Source: an uncultured Flavobacteriaceae bacterium (GTDB lineage: Bacteria; Bacteroidota; Bacteroidia; Flavobacteriales; Flavobacteriaceae). From it: DNA of 64,000 nucleotides. Numbering within the stretch: the stretch's first letter is position 1; each line of letters opens with the position of its first letter. The notes beneath the pieces were generated by a model. It was given only the letters and a program-made list of their open reading frames with translations, searched no databases and was not told the DNA's origin. The position numbers were made by a program, and so were the translations under genes. Shown in pieces: positions 55,643-64,000 of the stretch. The DNA is taken from NCBI GenBank assembly GCA_943789465.1, contig CALSUF010000001.1, positions 186,001-250,000 of the forward strand, given 5' to 3'.

Positions 55643-56872
55643 TTATAAACGGTAAATCCATTGTGATGGATTTTGGGTGGCGCTGTCTTTATAAATCCCA
55701 AAACTAAGGATCGTTTCTCCAGATGCTTTATTCGTAATCACTTCACCGATGACTTGTTTTGTGGTCACCCTATCTCCTTTTTGAACATAAAACTTAGATA
55801 AGTTTTTATAAACTGTGATGTAATTCCCATGCCTGACCATAATAGTATTATTTCCGTTTTTTGGAGTCATAACTCCTTGTACAACCCCTTCAAATACTGC
55901 ACGGACTTCCTCACCTTTGTTGGTCGCAATTCGAACACCATTACTTTTAATTGTTAAAGACCTATCAATCGGAGATGGGTTGTTTCCATACCTTAATTTC
56001 ACAACCCCCTTAGCTACAGGCCATGGAAGTTTTCCTTTGTTGGACGTGAAGTTTGCTGCTAAAATTTTCTGTTCAGGAGTCAATGAAAATACTTTTGATT
56101 TTGAAGATTTTCCTGCTTTTTTGTTAGAAGCGGCGATAGCCGCCTGAATGATTTTTCGAATCTCTTTATCGATTTTATTAGACTCGCGCTGTTTGGTTTT
56201 TAGCTGTGCTGTAAACTTAGATAAATTATTTTTTATATCAATAATCAAGGTGTTTTGTTGGGTGCGTTCTTGGTCAAGAATAGACTTCGCCATTTTGTTT
56301 TCTTCAATAAGCGTTTGTTTGTTCTTTTTTTGAGTAACAAGCTCAATGTTTAGCTGTTGCATTTTAGCTGTTTCTGTCTTAATCAATTCTGCTTGAAGCT
56401 TTTGATATTCGGCATATTGTTTTATATACTGTAAACGCTTGTAAGCTTGTTGGAAATTGGTTGACGACAGTAAAAACATGAGTTTACTTTGATCTGCTCG
56501 GCTCTTGTAGGACTTGACAATCATTTTCGCATAGTCATCTTTCAAAGCTTTTAGCCGCACTCTTAGTTTAGAGATTTTAGTCTGATTACTATTGATTTCT
56601 CGCGTTAATAAATTGGCCTGTTGGTTGGTAATATTGATAAGGTTTTTTCTAACATTGATTTTAAAATTTAAATCCTCTACTACAGAAAGCACTGATTTCT
56701 GTTCCTTTTTTCCTTCAAATAGCAACGCTCCTATTTGTTGAATTTCTTGTCGAAGTTCACGGCGTCGTTCTTCTAATTCTTGCTGTTTTTTACTTTGAGA
56801 AAAACCACTCAAATGAAACATTAACGTGAGTAAAAAGATTGTTAAGGTAAAACGTGTACTAGTTAGCTTCAT
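55643..56872 (-). CDS. EnvC-like murein hydrolase activator (degenerate LytM)
   Basis: This 409-residue exported protein has a signal peptide (to about residue 26), a long coiled coil (about 25-255) and a C-terminal LytM (M23) domain. The zinc ligands of active M23 peptidases are replaced: GVRIATNKGEEVRAVFEG lacks the HxxxD pair, and YKNLSKF stands for the HxH motif. EnvC proteins use such inactive LytM domains to activate amidases at the division site, and this protein fits that class. It ends a five-gene minus-strand operon and overlaps the DUF4292 gene by 4 nt. Confidence 0.93.
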   Translation of the reverse strand: MKLTSTRFTLTIFLLTLMFHLSGFSQSKKQQELEERRRELRQEIQQIGALLFEGKKEQKSVLSVVEDLNFKINVRKNLINITNQQANLLTREINSNQTKISKLRVRLKALKDDYAKMIVKSYKSRADQSKLMFLLSSTNFQQAYKRLQYIKQYAEYQKLQAELIKTETAKMQQLNIELVTQKKNKQTLIEENKMAKSILDQERTQQNTLIIDIKNNLSKFTAQLKTKQRESNKIDKEIRKIIQAAIAASNKKAGKSSKSKVFSLTPEQKILAANFTSNKGKLPWPVAKGVVKLRYGNNPSPIDRSLTIKSNGVRIATNKGEEVRAVFEGVVQGVMTPKNGNNTIMVRHGNYITVYKNLSKFYVQKGDRVTTKQVIGEVITNKASGETILSFGIYKDSATQNPSQWIYRL

Positions 56873-57645
56873 TTTAATTCAATAGCTTTAAACCCTTTTG
56901 GGATGTTAAAAGGAAAACGCAATGGTTGGTCCAAACTTACGGATTTTATATTCAAATTTAAGGTCATTTGCTCATTCGCATTGGTTGCTGTGATGCCCAT
57001 GTTTTCAGGAAGAGCCAATCCCTCTACTTTTTGATAGGATCGGTAGTGTATTTTTAAGACATTTTGCCCCAATGTTTGACTAACTTGCTGAGTATCTAAT
57101 TTAAAATAGGTCGGATTAATTAAATATAATAACTCAAAAATAGCATTGGATTGTTTGGGGATTAACATGTACGAATTTGGATGAGTCTTCTTTTTAAATT
57201 CTTTTGGTTTTATATCAAAAATAGCTTCACCTAAGAGTAAGTTCTGAAGATTTTCAAACTGAAGATCTGTTCCTAAGAAATCACTAATCAAAGCATAATC
57301 GCCGTCAAAATAGGTGTTGTCTAATTTGTTATAAAAACGGACGTGTTCTGGGGTGATTTTTACGCGAACCATATTTAGGAATGCATTGATCCAAATGGTC
57401 TTATCATACTCCATTCGCAGGGCTAAGGCATGTGTTTCAGAGCGGTCGCCTTGGATATACTCAACTTTTAATCGCCCTTGCAGTGTATTAAATTCAGTTT
57501 GGGATTTATTGTGTTTTTTAACGATTTGTTTCACGGACATCTTAGAGTCCAGAGACTCAGTAGACTGCACTATTTTTGTGCTTTTACAGCCTAAAAAAAG
57601 CAGTCCCAAAACGATGCCATATGTAAAATTTTTAACTTGTTTCAT
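56869..57645 (-). CDS. DUF4292 lipoprotein
   Basis: This 258-residue lipoprotein has its lipobox at Cys20 (VLGLLFLGC). The body (FNTLQGRLKVEYIQGDRSET, then KTIWINAFLNMVRVKITPEH and VRFYNKLDNTYFDGDYALIS) matches the Bacteroidota DUF4292 family, which resembles the LolA/LolB lipoprotein-carrier fold. A role in moving lipoproteins to the outer membrane is inferred from the fold only. It shares one nucleotide with the TPR gene upstream (TAATG) and overlaps the EnvC-like gene. Confidence 0.88.
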   Translation of the reverse strand: MKQVKNFTYGIVLGLLFLGCKSTKIVQSTESLDSKMSVKQIVKKHNKSQTEFNTLQGRLKVEYIQGDRSETHALALRMEYDKTIWINAFLNMVRVKITPEHVRFYNKLDNTYFDGDYALISDFLGTDLQFENLQNLLLGEAIFDIKPKEFKKKTHPNSYMLIPKQSNAIFELLYLINPTYFKLDTQQVSQTLGQNVLKIHYRSYQKVEGLALPENMGITATNANEQMTLNLNIKSVSLDQPLRFPFNIPKGFKAIELK

Positions 57646-59000
57646 TAATTATTTTCTAATGCTATTGCTTTTTCAGTAAACGCTTCTGATGCCTCAATAT
57701 TACCTTGTAGCTGAAAAGTAGTGCTGAGTTGTTTGTAAAAATCGAGTTGTAGTTTTTTGTTATCGTAAATATAATCTAATCCCATTGAAAGAGTTTCAAT
57801 CGCCATATCTAAGTGATCAAGCTGCTTGTTTGCAGTGCCATTGACTAAATATAAAATAGGTTGAGAGGGGTATAATTCGATCTGATTATTGGTAAATAGT
57901 ACAGCGGTTTCAAATTGATTGGTTTCCAAATATAAAAGGGCTAGATTTTTGATAATTGTGAAATTGTCGGGGTCATATTCCAAAGCTTTTTCGTACGAAT
58001 AAATAGCTTTTAAATAAGCTTTTTGATTGTAATAATAGTCCGCCCATTCTAAATCGGAACGGCTTGGCGTGTTTGCACTGACCGTATTGGTAACCTCTAA
58101 CAATGCGGATTCATACTCTGGAAATTCAGTTATAAAACTCATAAAGTCATTTAACACTTTGACTTTAAGACTGGGTACCACAACGGTACTTGTAGTGACA
58201 ATTTTCATGGATGCAATCGCCTTTTCATACTCCTCTGCATCTAAATAAAATTTATACAGCGCTACATGAACCAAATGCGATTTTGGATGTTTATTTAAGA
58301 AGGCTTTAGCGGTTTCAAAGGCTTCTGTTTTTTTATCTAACTTGCTATAGGCGTAGATAAGATTGAAAAAATTAATGGGTTCTTCAGGTGTTTCTTGCAA
58401 ACGTTTTTTAAGATGTGTAATGCGTTTGTTTTCATCACCGCTTAAATCGTATAGTTCTATTCGAATTATATCTCTGGATGCCGTCACCCCTAGTGTCTTA
58501 TCTAAATCATCCAAAACGTCTAACGCATCGTCATAGCGTCCAGCCTCAAGATAAAGATTTACTAAGTCTTGCTTGTAATCGGGATGTCGCAATAGCAATG
58601 GTTGAAGGGCTACAATAGCCTCTTCAAATCGGTTTTGATCTATGTATAAATGATACAAACTTTCTTTGTACCAAAAATTACCGTCGTCTAAGGCAATCGC
58701 TTTTTGATAATTAAATTCGGAGTTTTCAAATTGTTTCAATTTAAAATAGTTAGTGCCTAACTCATGAAACACCGCCGATTCTGTAGAATTTAATGAGTTA
58801 CATATGACTAATGCATCGATTGCTTTGGAATAATTTTCAAGTGCTTTTTGTTTTAGGGCTTCATAAAAATGAGTTTGAAATTTGACATGGGTACTGTCAT
58901 TTGAAACTGACAATAGACTGTCTATCTCAACTTGTGCTTGTGTCCCAAACGAACTCATAAGGACACAAAACGTTACAATAGCATACCACTTTCTATTCAT
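57645..59000 (-). CDS. Exported TPR-repeat protein
   Basis: This 451-residue protein has a signal peptide ([23 protein letters not shown]). It is almost entirely helical with multiple TPR units, for example AVFHELGTNYFKLKQFENSE, EEAIVALQPLLLRHPDYKQD, YLKAIYSYEKALEYDPDN and FTIIKNLALLYLETNQFETA. TPR arrays scaffold protein complexes; here the partners are probably envelope proteins of the same operon. Its ATG shares one nucleotide with the dut stop (TAATG) and its own stop does the same with the DUF4292 gene. Confidence 0.9.
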   Translation of the reverse strand: MNRKWYAIVTFCVLMSSFGTQAQVEIDSLLSVSNDSTHVKFQTHFYEALKQKALENYSKAIDALVICNSLNSTESAVFHELGTNYFKLKQFENSEFNYQKAIALDDGNFWYKESLYHLYIDQNRFEEAIVALQPLLLRHPDYKQDLVNLYLEAGRYDDALDVLDDLDKTLGVTASRDIIRIELYDLSGDENKRITHLKKRLQETPEEPINFFNLIYAYSKLDKKTEAFETAKAFLNKHPKSHLVHVALYKFYLDAEEYEKAIASMKIVTTSTVVVPSLKVKVLNDFMSFITEFPEYESALLEVTNTVSANTPSRSDLEWADYYYNQKAYLKAIYSYEKALEYDPDNFTIIKNLALLYLETNQFETAVLFTNNQIELYPSQPILYLVNGTANKQLDHLDMAIETLSMGLDYIYDNKKLQLDFYKQLSTTFQLQGNIEASEAFTEKAIALENN

Positions 59001-59431
59001 TACTTTCCAGTGCTTCCAAACCCACCTTCTCCACGGGTGGTTTCATTGAGTTGTTCTACTTCGAGCCACGCTGCCCGTTCGTGTTTTGCGATGACTAATT
59101 GCGCAATGCGTTCGCCATTTTCTATTTTGAAATCGGTATTGGATAGGTTGACTAATATAACCCCTATTTCGCCACGGTAATCTGCATCCACAGTCCCAGG
59201 GCTGTTCAAGACTGTTAAGCCATGTTTTGCGGCCAAGCCACTTCGTGGGCGTACTTGTGCTTCAAACCCGACAGGGAGCTCCATAAACAAACCTGTTTTG
59301 ATAATCGCACGTGCTAATGGCTTTAAAATAACTGCTTCTGAGATATTCGCTCGAAGATCCATTCCTGCAGAAGCCCCTGTCTCGTATTCAGGAAGTTGAT
59401 GTTCTGATTTATTTATAATTTTAATGGTCAT
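59000..59431 (-). CDS. dut: dUTP diphosphatase
   Basis: Dut hydrolyses dUTP to dUMP, keeping uracil out of DNA. The 143-residue trimeric-type enzyme shows all five motifs: [19 protein letters not shown], the catalytic Asp in [24 protein letters not shown], and the glycine-rich C-terminus [11 protein letters not shown]. It overlaps the flippase gene by 11 nt and the TPR gene by 1 nt, an odd insertion of nucleotide metabolism in an envelope operon that is nonetheless common in flavobacteria. Confidence 0.98.
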   Translation of the reverse strand: MTIKIINKSEHQLPEYETGASAGMDLRANISEAVILKPLARAIIKTGLFMELPVGFEAQVRPRSGLAAKHGLTVLNSPGTVDADYRGEIGVILVNLSNTDFKIENGERIAQLVIAKHERAAWLEVEQLNETTRGEGGFGSTGK

Positions 59432-60893
59432 GGGATGGTTTTAAAAATTGTTTGATGGTCGTTTTTTCATTTTGCCAAATAATGAGCAACAATAGCCCTA
59501 TCAAGGCAGACCCGATGAGGTACTGGGCTCTGAATTGATAAAACGATACCGCTGATAGACTGATACTAAGCGCTAAATAGAGGCCTATTTTTTTTATATT
59601 ATAAGGGATTGGATAATGCTTACGTCCAAAATAATACGACAGTAGCGTCATGGAAAAATAGGCTGCTAGAGTAGCCATGGCAGAAGCCATATAATTAAAA
59701 GATGTGATAAATATTAGATTTATCAAAAGGGTAATTCCCGCTCCAATCACCGAAATATAAGCTCCAAACTTGGTACGATCTGTGATTTTGTACCAGACAG
59801 ATAAATTGTGATATATTCCAAGAAAAAGATACGCCAATAATAAAATCGGCACTACTTTCATGGCTTCCCAATAGGCTTCATTTGGAATAAGAATGAGTTT
59901 TAAAACATCTACAAATACCACAACTATTAGCAAAATAAGGGCGCCGCAGATCACAAAAAACTCCAATATTTTCGCATAATTTTTAGTGGCATCTTTTGTT
60001 TTGGATTGACTGAAAAAGAAGGGTTCAATTCCCAAGCGGTAGGCCGTTGCAAACAACATCATAAAAAGGGCGAGTTTGTAACAGGCGGAATACATTCCTA
60101 CAGATGTTTTTGCAATAGCGTCTGGAAGCAGGCGTTCGAGCAATACGCGATCAAAAGTTTCATTGACAGAAAATGCCACCCCAGCCACTAAGACTGGCAA
60201 GCCATATCTCAGCATTTTTTTCCAAAGAAGGGTGTCTATTTTGTAATTGATTTTAAAATAGAACGGCAACAGGATCAGTAAAGTAACACCGCTCGCAACG
60301 AGGTTGGCAATGAAAATATAACTGACTTCAAAATTGGCTACATAGAGGGAGTCTAAAACGCTGTTGTCAACAGCAAACTCTTTTAAGTATATGAGTAAGA
60401 AAACATTTAAACCTAAATTGACCACTACATTGGTCAGTTTGACTGCTGTGTATTTTATAGGTTTCCCTTGCGCTCTAAGGTAGGCAAACGGTATAATGAC
60501 CAGCGCATCAAAAAACAGAGTCCAAACAACCAGGGTGATGTAGTTGACATGGATATGTGTGAGATCGGCGATCTGTTGTTGAAATAGCAAACCAAGACTT
60601 AAAAATCCTAAAGAGGACGCTAAAATTGAAATGGTGGCAGTACTGAGCACCTTATCTTTGGAGGGTTCTTTATTGAAAAAACGGAAAAAAGCGGTTTCCA
60701 TTCCATACGCAAGGATGACGTTAAACAACACAAAATAAGCGAATATAATAGAAACATCTCCATAGTCTGCGACGTTTTCTAAGACCGATTTATCGGTGTG
60801 CAAACGCACCAAAAGAAAGCTCAACATTCTGGGAACCACTGTTGCCAGTCCATAAATGAAGGTTTGTTTGTATACTGTTTTTAGGACGCTCAC
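59421..60893 (-). CDS. Polysaccharide-type lipid flippase (Wzx/MurJ-like MOP family)
   Basis: This 490-residue polytopic protein has about 14 membrane helices. It opens [20 protein letters not shown], followed by [13 protein letters not shown], the typical N-terminal pattern of oligosaccharide flippases of the MOP superfamily. It probably moves an undecaprenyl-linked sugar or peptidoglycan precursor across the inner membrane. The start is a GTG at 60893, as an in-frame stop lies 9 nt upstream. It is the first gene of the flippase-dut-TPR-DUF4292-EnvC operon. Confidence 0.9.
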   Translation of the reverse strand: MSVLKTVYKQTFIYGLATVVPRMLSFLLVRLHTDKSVLENVADYGDVSIIFAYFVLFNVILAYGMETAFFRFFNKEPSKDKVLSTATISILASSLGFLSLGLLFQQQIADLTHIHVNYITLVVWTLFFDALVIIPFAYLRAQGKPIKYTAVKLTNVVVNLGLNVFLLIYLKEFAVDNSVLDSLYVANFEVSYIFIANLVASGVTLLILLPFYFKINYKIDTLLWKKMLRYGLPVLVAGVAFSVNETFDRVLLERLLPDAIAKTSVGMYSACYKLALFMMLFATAYRLGIEPFFFSQSKTKDATKNYAKILEFFVICGALILLIVVVFVDVLKLILIPNEAYWEAMKVVPILLLAYLFLGIYHNLSVWYKITDRTKFGAYISVIGAGITLLINLIFITSFNYMASAMATLAAYFSMTLLSYYFGRKHYPIPYNIKKIGLYLALSISLSAVSFYQFRAQYLIGSALIGLLLLIIWQNEKTTIKQFLKPSHDH

Positions 60894-60951
60894 GCTCTCT
60901 TATTTTATCCTATAAAAATACACATTTTAACGAACAATCTATAATTGTTGT

Positions 60952-61455
60952 TTAGCGGTTTTTTGGAGGGGCTGAAGGGTAGGCAATCGCTTCCCCTTTT
61001 TTAAGGTTTGAAATTTTATAATAAAGCCGTTTACCATTAACTCTGTAACTAATAACGCACTCGTTTTGAATCAGACTAAAAGGAGACGTATCTCTTTTTA
61101 ACACCCGTTTATTGTTGTATTCGTCCTGAGGGTTGGAACTCATTATAATGTCTTTTTTTGGATTGGTAGAATACCTAAAACGCCCTATGATGAGCTGATC
61201 TCTTGTTTCTACAGCAGATTTTTCACCTCTAAAATGGAGACTGTCAATACTAATTTTTGCATTTTCTTTGAGGGGCAAAAACACATTAATCCCGGCGCCT
61301 CCACCTTCAATTCCCGCAACCCATGAGGAGTAATAAGGTTCTGTAATATCTACTGGAGCAGTCGTCTGAAACTGTAGCGTCAGTTCTTGAGAACTCTTAC
61401 AATTAAAAATGCTTAAAAAAACGGTTCCTAAAATAAGGGGGGTAATGAATTTCAT
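60952..61455 (-). CDS. Small lipoprotein of unknown function
   Basis: This 167-residue lipoprotein has its lipobox at Cys19 (TVFLSIFNC). The start at 61455 gives a normal signal peptide; an ATG 27 nt upstream is also in frame. The mature part (ITEPYYSSWVAGIEGGGAGI, then INVFLPLKENAKISIDSLHF) contains glycine-rich and beta-rich stretches, and I do not recognise a named family. It lies downstream of a beta-barrel protein gene on the same strand (34 nt between the barrel stop and this start). Confidence 0.75.
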   Translation of the reverse strand: MKFITPLILGTVFLSIFNCKSSQELTLQFQTTAPVDITEPYYSSWVAGIEGGGAGINVFLPLKENAKISIDSLHFRGEKSAVETRDQLIIGRFRYSTNPKKDIIMSSNPQDEYNNKRVLKRDTSPFSLIQNECVISYRVNGKRLYYKISNLKKGEAIAYPSAPPKNR

Positions 61456-61489
61456 TGGGTTTGAATTTATGTTTATAAACATACGGATT

Positions 61490-62041
61490 TTAATTGAGTT
61501 TAAAATTAAAGCCTAAAAATACGGCAACTCCATCAGCGACTGATTCGTTGATGGTGATGTTTTGAGCATTAAAATAAGGCAAATGTAATTGCACGTAAAG
61601 CTTCTCTTTTAATTTATAATTTGCCCCTGCTCCTATACTAAAAATGGTCAATGCGCTGTTTTCGATTTCTCCATAATTGCGAGTCAAATCTTCAAAACCA
61701 AAACCGTAGCCCAATTGCCCAAAGACATTGAATTTCGGTTTATTAAGAAAGTAATATTGAACCGAGGGTATAAACCCATAAGAGTTGATGTTGATACCGC
61801 TGTCATTCTTAAAAAGCACGTTGTTGGAAGTAAAAAAACTACCCTGAAAAGAAACGTTATCAGAGATGTGAAATTCCATACCCGCCTTGGCTATGACGCC
61901 AAAATCGTTACTGTTTGAATTGGATGTTGGAAACGGGGAGGCAGTAATGGAAAGTGAGATGTCTCCTTTTTTATTTTGAGAAAACCCTGTGAGGGTTGCC
62001 ATTACTAAAAGAAGTGATAGTAGGTGTTTTGTGTAGGTCAT
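61490..62041 (-). CDS. Small outer membrane beta-barrel protein
   Basis: This 183-residue exported protein has a signal peptide (MTYTKHLLSLLLVMATLTGFSQ) and about eight amphipathic strands, for example FGVIAKAGMEFHISDNVSFQ, VFGQLGYGFGFEDLTRNYGE and LYVQLHLPYFNAQNIT, ending in AVFLGFNFKLN. The length and C-terminal aromatic strand fit an eight-stranded OmpX/OmpW-like barrel. Its function is not readable. The small lipoprotein gene follows it. Confidence 0.8.
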   Translation of the reverse strand: MTYTKHLLSLLLVMATLTGFSQNKKGDISLSITASPFPTSNSNSNDFGVIAKAGMEFHISDNVSFQGSFFTSNNVLFKNDSGININSYGFIPSVQYYFLNKPKFNVFGQLGYGFGFEDLTRNYGEIENSALTIFSIGAGANYKLKEKLYVQLHLPYFNAQNITINESVADGVAVFLGFNFKLN

Positions 62042-62069
62042 TAGACTTGATTTAAGTTGCTAGAAGTCA

Positions 62070-62096
62070 AACAACTTTTATGCCATAAAAAAAGCC
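62070..62096. repeat. 27-bp direct repeat, copy 1
   Basis: This 27-bp segment recurs at 63078-63104 with 26 of 27 positions identical, in the same orientation, 1008 nt away. The two copies bracket the TPR lipoprotein gene. It runs from AACAACTTTTA to AAAAAAAGCC. Confidence 0.75.
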
Positions 62097-62262
62097 GATT
62101 TGAAATATTTTCTTACTTTGCATTAAGAATTGACCCCAAATCTATTCTACGCCATGAAAACCCGTGTAGTTCATGTTTTAAATAATAACCCCTCATTCAC
62201 AAGTAACCTGTGTTTGGAAATTGCAAGAAGCAGAGCTGTCCGTATAAAAAATTTAAAAACTA

Positions 62263-63072
62263 ATGAATAAATTAACACTAATTATGCTGTCCTTTATTTT
62301 TATGCAATGTCAAGGACAAAAGGATTCTCATACTGAAACCGCAAAAGAAAAAGAATTACGACAAGAAGCGCTCATCGAAAAATATGTATACAATTGTGCC
62401 AACAAATTCAACTATAATTATCAGATGCAGGAGTGGCAAAATTGCTTAGATGAGGGAATCAAGGTCGATAGTACGGTCGCTTATTTTTGGCAGCAAAAAG
62501 CTATGCCCTATTTTAAAGCTAGAAAATATGAAGTTGGGATGGCGTATTTAGATAAAGCCGTTTTTTATAAACCAGAACGTTGGTTAAGCTACAGAGCATG
62601 TATTAAATGTATCTTTTCTAAATCGTATAAAGAGGCTCTTAAAGATTTTGAGTTGTGTGTTGAAATGGATGGCTATAGTTATGTCCAGGATCATACCTAT
62701 CAATTCCATATTGCACTGTGTTATTTACAATTAAATGCATACAAAAAAGCAGCAGCTATTTTTAAAACTGACATTATAGCTCAAGAAAAACAATGGGATG
62801 AGGCTCATTTTTTAGATATATTCTATTATGGAATAAGTCAATACGAACAAGGGAAATGGGAGGAAGCTATATTTCAATTTGATAAATCTCTTGAACAGTA
62901 CTCTAATTTTTCAGACGCGAAATATTATAAAGCAATTTGCCTAAAACACCTGAAAAGAGCAGAAGAATCTAAGAAACTCCTTGAAGAGGCAATGTTGGAT
63001 GCAAAAAATGGCAATACTATAAATGAAGCCAACGCAATTTATGAACCGTATCCTTATCAAGTACGATGGTGA
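62263..63072 (+). CDS. TPR-repeat lipoprotein
   Basis: This 269-residue lipoprotein has its lipobox at Cys16 (LSFIFMQC). It is helical throughout and has TPR-type units: AYFWQQKAMPYFKARKYEVG, YQFHIALCYLQLNAYKKAAA, YYGISQYEQGKWEEAIFQFD and AKYYKAICLKHLKRAEESKK. It stands alone, flanked by a 27-bp direct repeat, and a possible 38-codon frame overlaps its start by 8 nt. It is probably an envelope scaffolding protein; partners are unknown. Confidence 0.82.
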   Translation: MNKLTLIMLSFIFMQCQGQKDSHTETAKEKELRQEALIEKYVYNCANKFNYNYQMQEWQNCLDEGIKVDSTVAYFWQQKAMPYFKARKYEVGMAYLDKAVFYKPERWLSYRACIKCIFSKSYKEALKDFELCVEMDGYSYVQDHTYQFHIALCYLQLNAYKKAAAIFKTDIIAQEKQWDEAHFLDIFYYGISQYEQGKWEEAIFQFDKSLEQYSNFSDAKYYKAICLKHLKRAEESKKLLEEAMLDAKNGNTINEANAIYEPYPYQVRW

Positions 63073-63077
63073 AATCT

Positions 63078-63104
63078 AACAACTTTTATACCATAAAAAA
63101 AGCC
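63078..63104. repeat. 27-bp direct repeat, copy 2
   Basis: This is the second copy of the repeat at 62070-62096 (26 of 27 identical). In this copy the last bases form the T-run and first stem bases of the atpG terminator on the minus strand; copy 1 lacks the other half of that hairpin. Confidence 0.75.
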
Positions 63105-63124
63105 CTACATATATATGTAAGGCT
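63095..63124 (-). terminator. Intrinsic terminator after atpG
   Basis: Read on the minus strand, AGCC and GGCT plus TATGTA-type arms form an 11-position stem with one C-A mismatch, followed by seven T. It lies 31 nt beyond the atpG stop and should end the main atp operon. Confidence 0.75.
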
Positions 63125-63154
63125 CCTAATTTTATAAATTTGTAAGAAGTCGTG

Positions 63155-64000
63155 TTAGCCATTCAAAGCTTCCGCCCCACCAACAATTTCTAAAATCTCA
63201 TTGGTAATGGATGCCTGACGTGCTTTGTTGTACGTCAATTTAAGCTGATCTCTAAGCTCTGTAGCGTTATCGGTTGCTTTGTGCATCGCCGTCATTCGAG
63301 CGCCGTGCTCGCTTGCAAAACTATCACGAATAGACTTGTACAACTGTGTCTTTAACGACTTAGGAATTAAGGTCTCTACAATCTCTTCTTTAGACGGCTC
63401 AAAAATATAATCGAGGTTTGCATTGGTATCGCCTTCTAAGGGTTCAATTGGCAAAAACTGCTCAGTCATGATTTCTTGGGTCGCTGCATTTTTGAATTTA
63501 TTGTAAATAATTTCAATCTTATCAAAGGCTTTGGATTCAAATTGCTCCATAAGCATCTCAGCTATTTCAGCAACATTGTCAAATGTTAAATCGTCATATA
63601 CAGGGCTTTGATTAGAAATAACCTCAAAGTTATTAGACAAGGCGTCATTCGCTTTTTTTCCAATGGCAACAACGGAGACATTGGCATCATATCTTTCTGC
63701 GACTAAGTTAGCTTGCTTGATAATGTTAGAATTAAACGCACCACACAACCCTCTGTTTGAGGTAATGGCAACAATAAGTACATTTTTAAGTTCGCGTTGT
63801 TCTGAGTATTTACTACCAGAATCTGCATCCAAAGTGGCACTTAGGTTTTGTAAAAGCTCCGTGAGTTTATTCGCATAAGGACGCATCGCTGTGATGGCAT
63901 CTTGTGCTTTTTTCAACTTAGCAGCCGACACCATTTTCATGGCACTTGTAATTTGCATCGTTGAAGATACGGATGCTATTCTATTTCGGATTTCTTTTAA
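63155..64000 (-). CDS. atpG: F1 ATP synthase subunit gamma (5' end beyond window)
   Basis: This is the central-stalk gamma subunit. The visible part is 281 residues and misses only a few N-terminal residues: the frame is open to the window edge and begins LKEIRNRIASVSST then MQITSAMKMVSAAKLKKAQD, so the methionine at 63958 is internal, not the start. SNRGLCGAFNSNI and the C-terminal LTYNKARQASITNEILEIVG are family hallmarks. It is presumably the last gene of an atpBEFHAG-type operon and is followed by a terminator. The partner subunits beta and epsilon are encoded separately at 20.9-22.7 kb. Confidence 0.98.
   Translation of the reverse strand, partial: LKEIRNRIASVSSTMQITSAMKMVSAAKLKKAQDAITAMRPYANKLTELLQNLSATLDADSGSKYSEQRELKNVLIVAITSNRGLCGAFNSNIIKQANLVAERYDANVSVVAIGKKANDALSNNFEVISNQSPVYDDLTFDNVAEIAEMLMEQFESKAFDKIEIIYNKFKNAATQEIMTEQFLPIEPLEGDTNANLDYIFEPSKEEIVETLIPKSLKTQLYKSIRDSFASEHGARMTAMHKATDNATELRDQLKLTYNKARQASITNEILEIVGGAEALNG

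Overview
The window is a stretch of chromosome from a member of the Bacteroidota, almost certainly a marine-type Flavobacteriaceae. The DNA is AT-rich. Lineage markers include the gliding lipoprotein gene gldH, a type IX secretion (T9SS) C-terminal sorting domain, a DUF4270 lipoprotein beside glmS, a TonB-dependent receptor with a carboxypeptidase-regulatory-like N-terminus, an F1 ATP synthase split into atpDC and a separate atpG-containing operon, and -7 promoter elements of the form TAnnTTTG. No tRNA, rRNA or CRISPR array was recognised. Most of the window is ordinary core genome, densely packed with many 1-11 nt overlaps between neighbouring genes.

Layout. 0-5.9 kb: partial rseP; a Sco-type copper chaperone; feoA-feoB plus an easily missed 43-residue cysteine-tailed membrane protein; a ZIP metal transporter; a TerB/J-domain protein; a bacilliredoxin. 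5.9-10.7 kb (minus strand): panC, panD, a flippase-like membrane protein, an esterase-fold protein lacking its nucleophile, and radA. 10.8-15.2 kb: a truncated GT5-like protein, DUF4270 lipoprotein, glmS. 15.2-16.2 kb: a small accessory patch with a recombinase-like orphan and an XRE regulator/membrane protein pair under a promoter embedded in an inverted repeat. 16.5-22.7 kb: TonB receptor, SGNH-hydrolase lipoprotein, atpD, atpC. 22.8-34.8 kb: a heme biosynthesis region. One arm (minus) is an AraC-type regulator, hemH, a MATE exporter and hemJ, followed by a histidine kinase and an enoyl-CoA hydratase. The divergent arm (plus) is hemA, a hemC-hemD fusion, hemE, hemF and hemB. Together they cover every step from glutamyl-tRNA to protoheme except HemL. 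34.9-41.9 kb: surface proteins, a serine hydrolase, an exonuclease, an orphan double ABC ATPase and the two subunits of a 3-oxoacid CoA-transferase. 42-49.2 kb: PBP1A, gldH, ricT, trhO, recA, plsC. 49.2-51.9 kb: an accessory island with a T9SS cargo gene, a structured non-coding repeat-like element, remnants of two genes (one a Fic-family C-terminus with two in-frame stops) and an orphan lipoprotein. 52-64 kb: trpS, dprA, an HU-like/SPOR membrane protein, a thioesterase, a five-gene overlapping envelope operon (flippase, dut, TPR, DUF4292, EnvC-like), small envelope proteins, a TPR lipoprotein flanked by a 27-bp direct repeat, and atpG running off the window end.

How the genes work together. 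The heme block is the clearest functional unit. HemF needs oxygen and HemJ is the protoporphyrinogen oxidase type found with it, so heme is made aerobically, and the shared AraC/hemA intergenic region is the natural control point. FeoAB plus the cysteine-tailed protein supply ferrous iron, which heme synthesis consumes. No large mobile element or defence island is present. The least explained items are the autoregulated-looking XRE/membrane pair, the structured element and gene remnants at 50.8-51.4 kb, the degenerate GT5 and esterase proteins kept in conserved-looking operons, and the HU-like/SPOR transmembrane protein.
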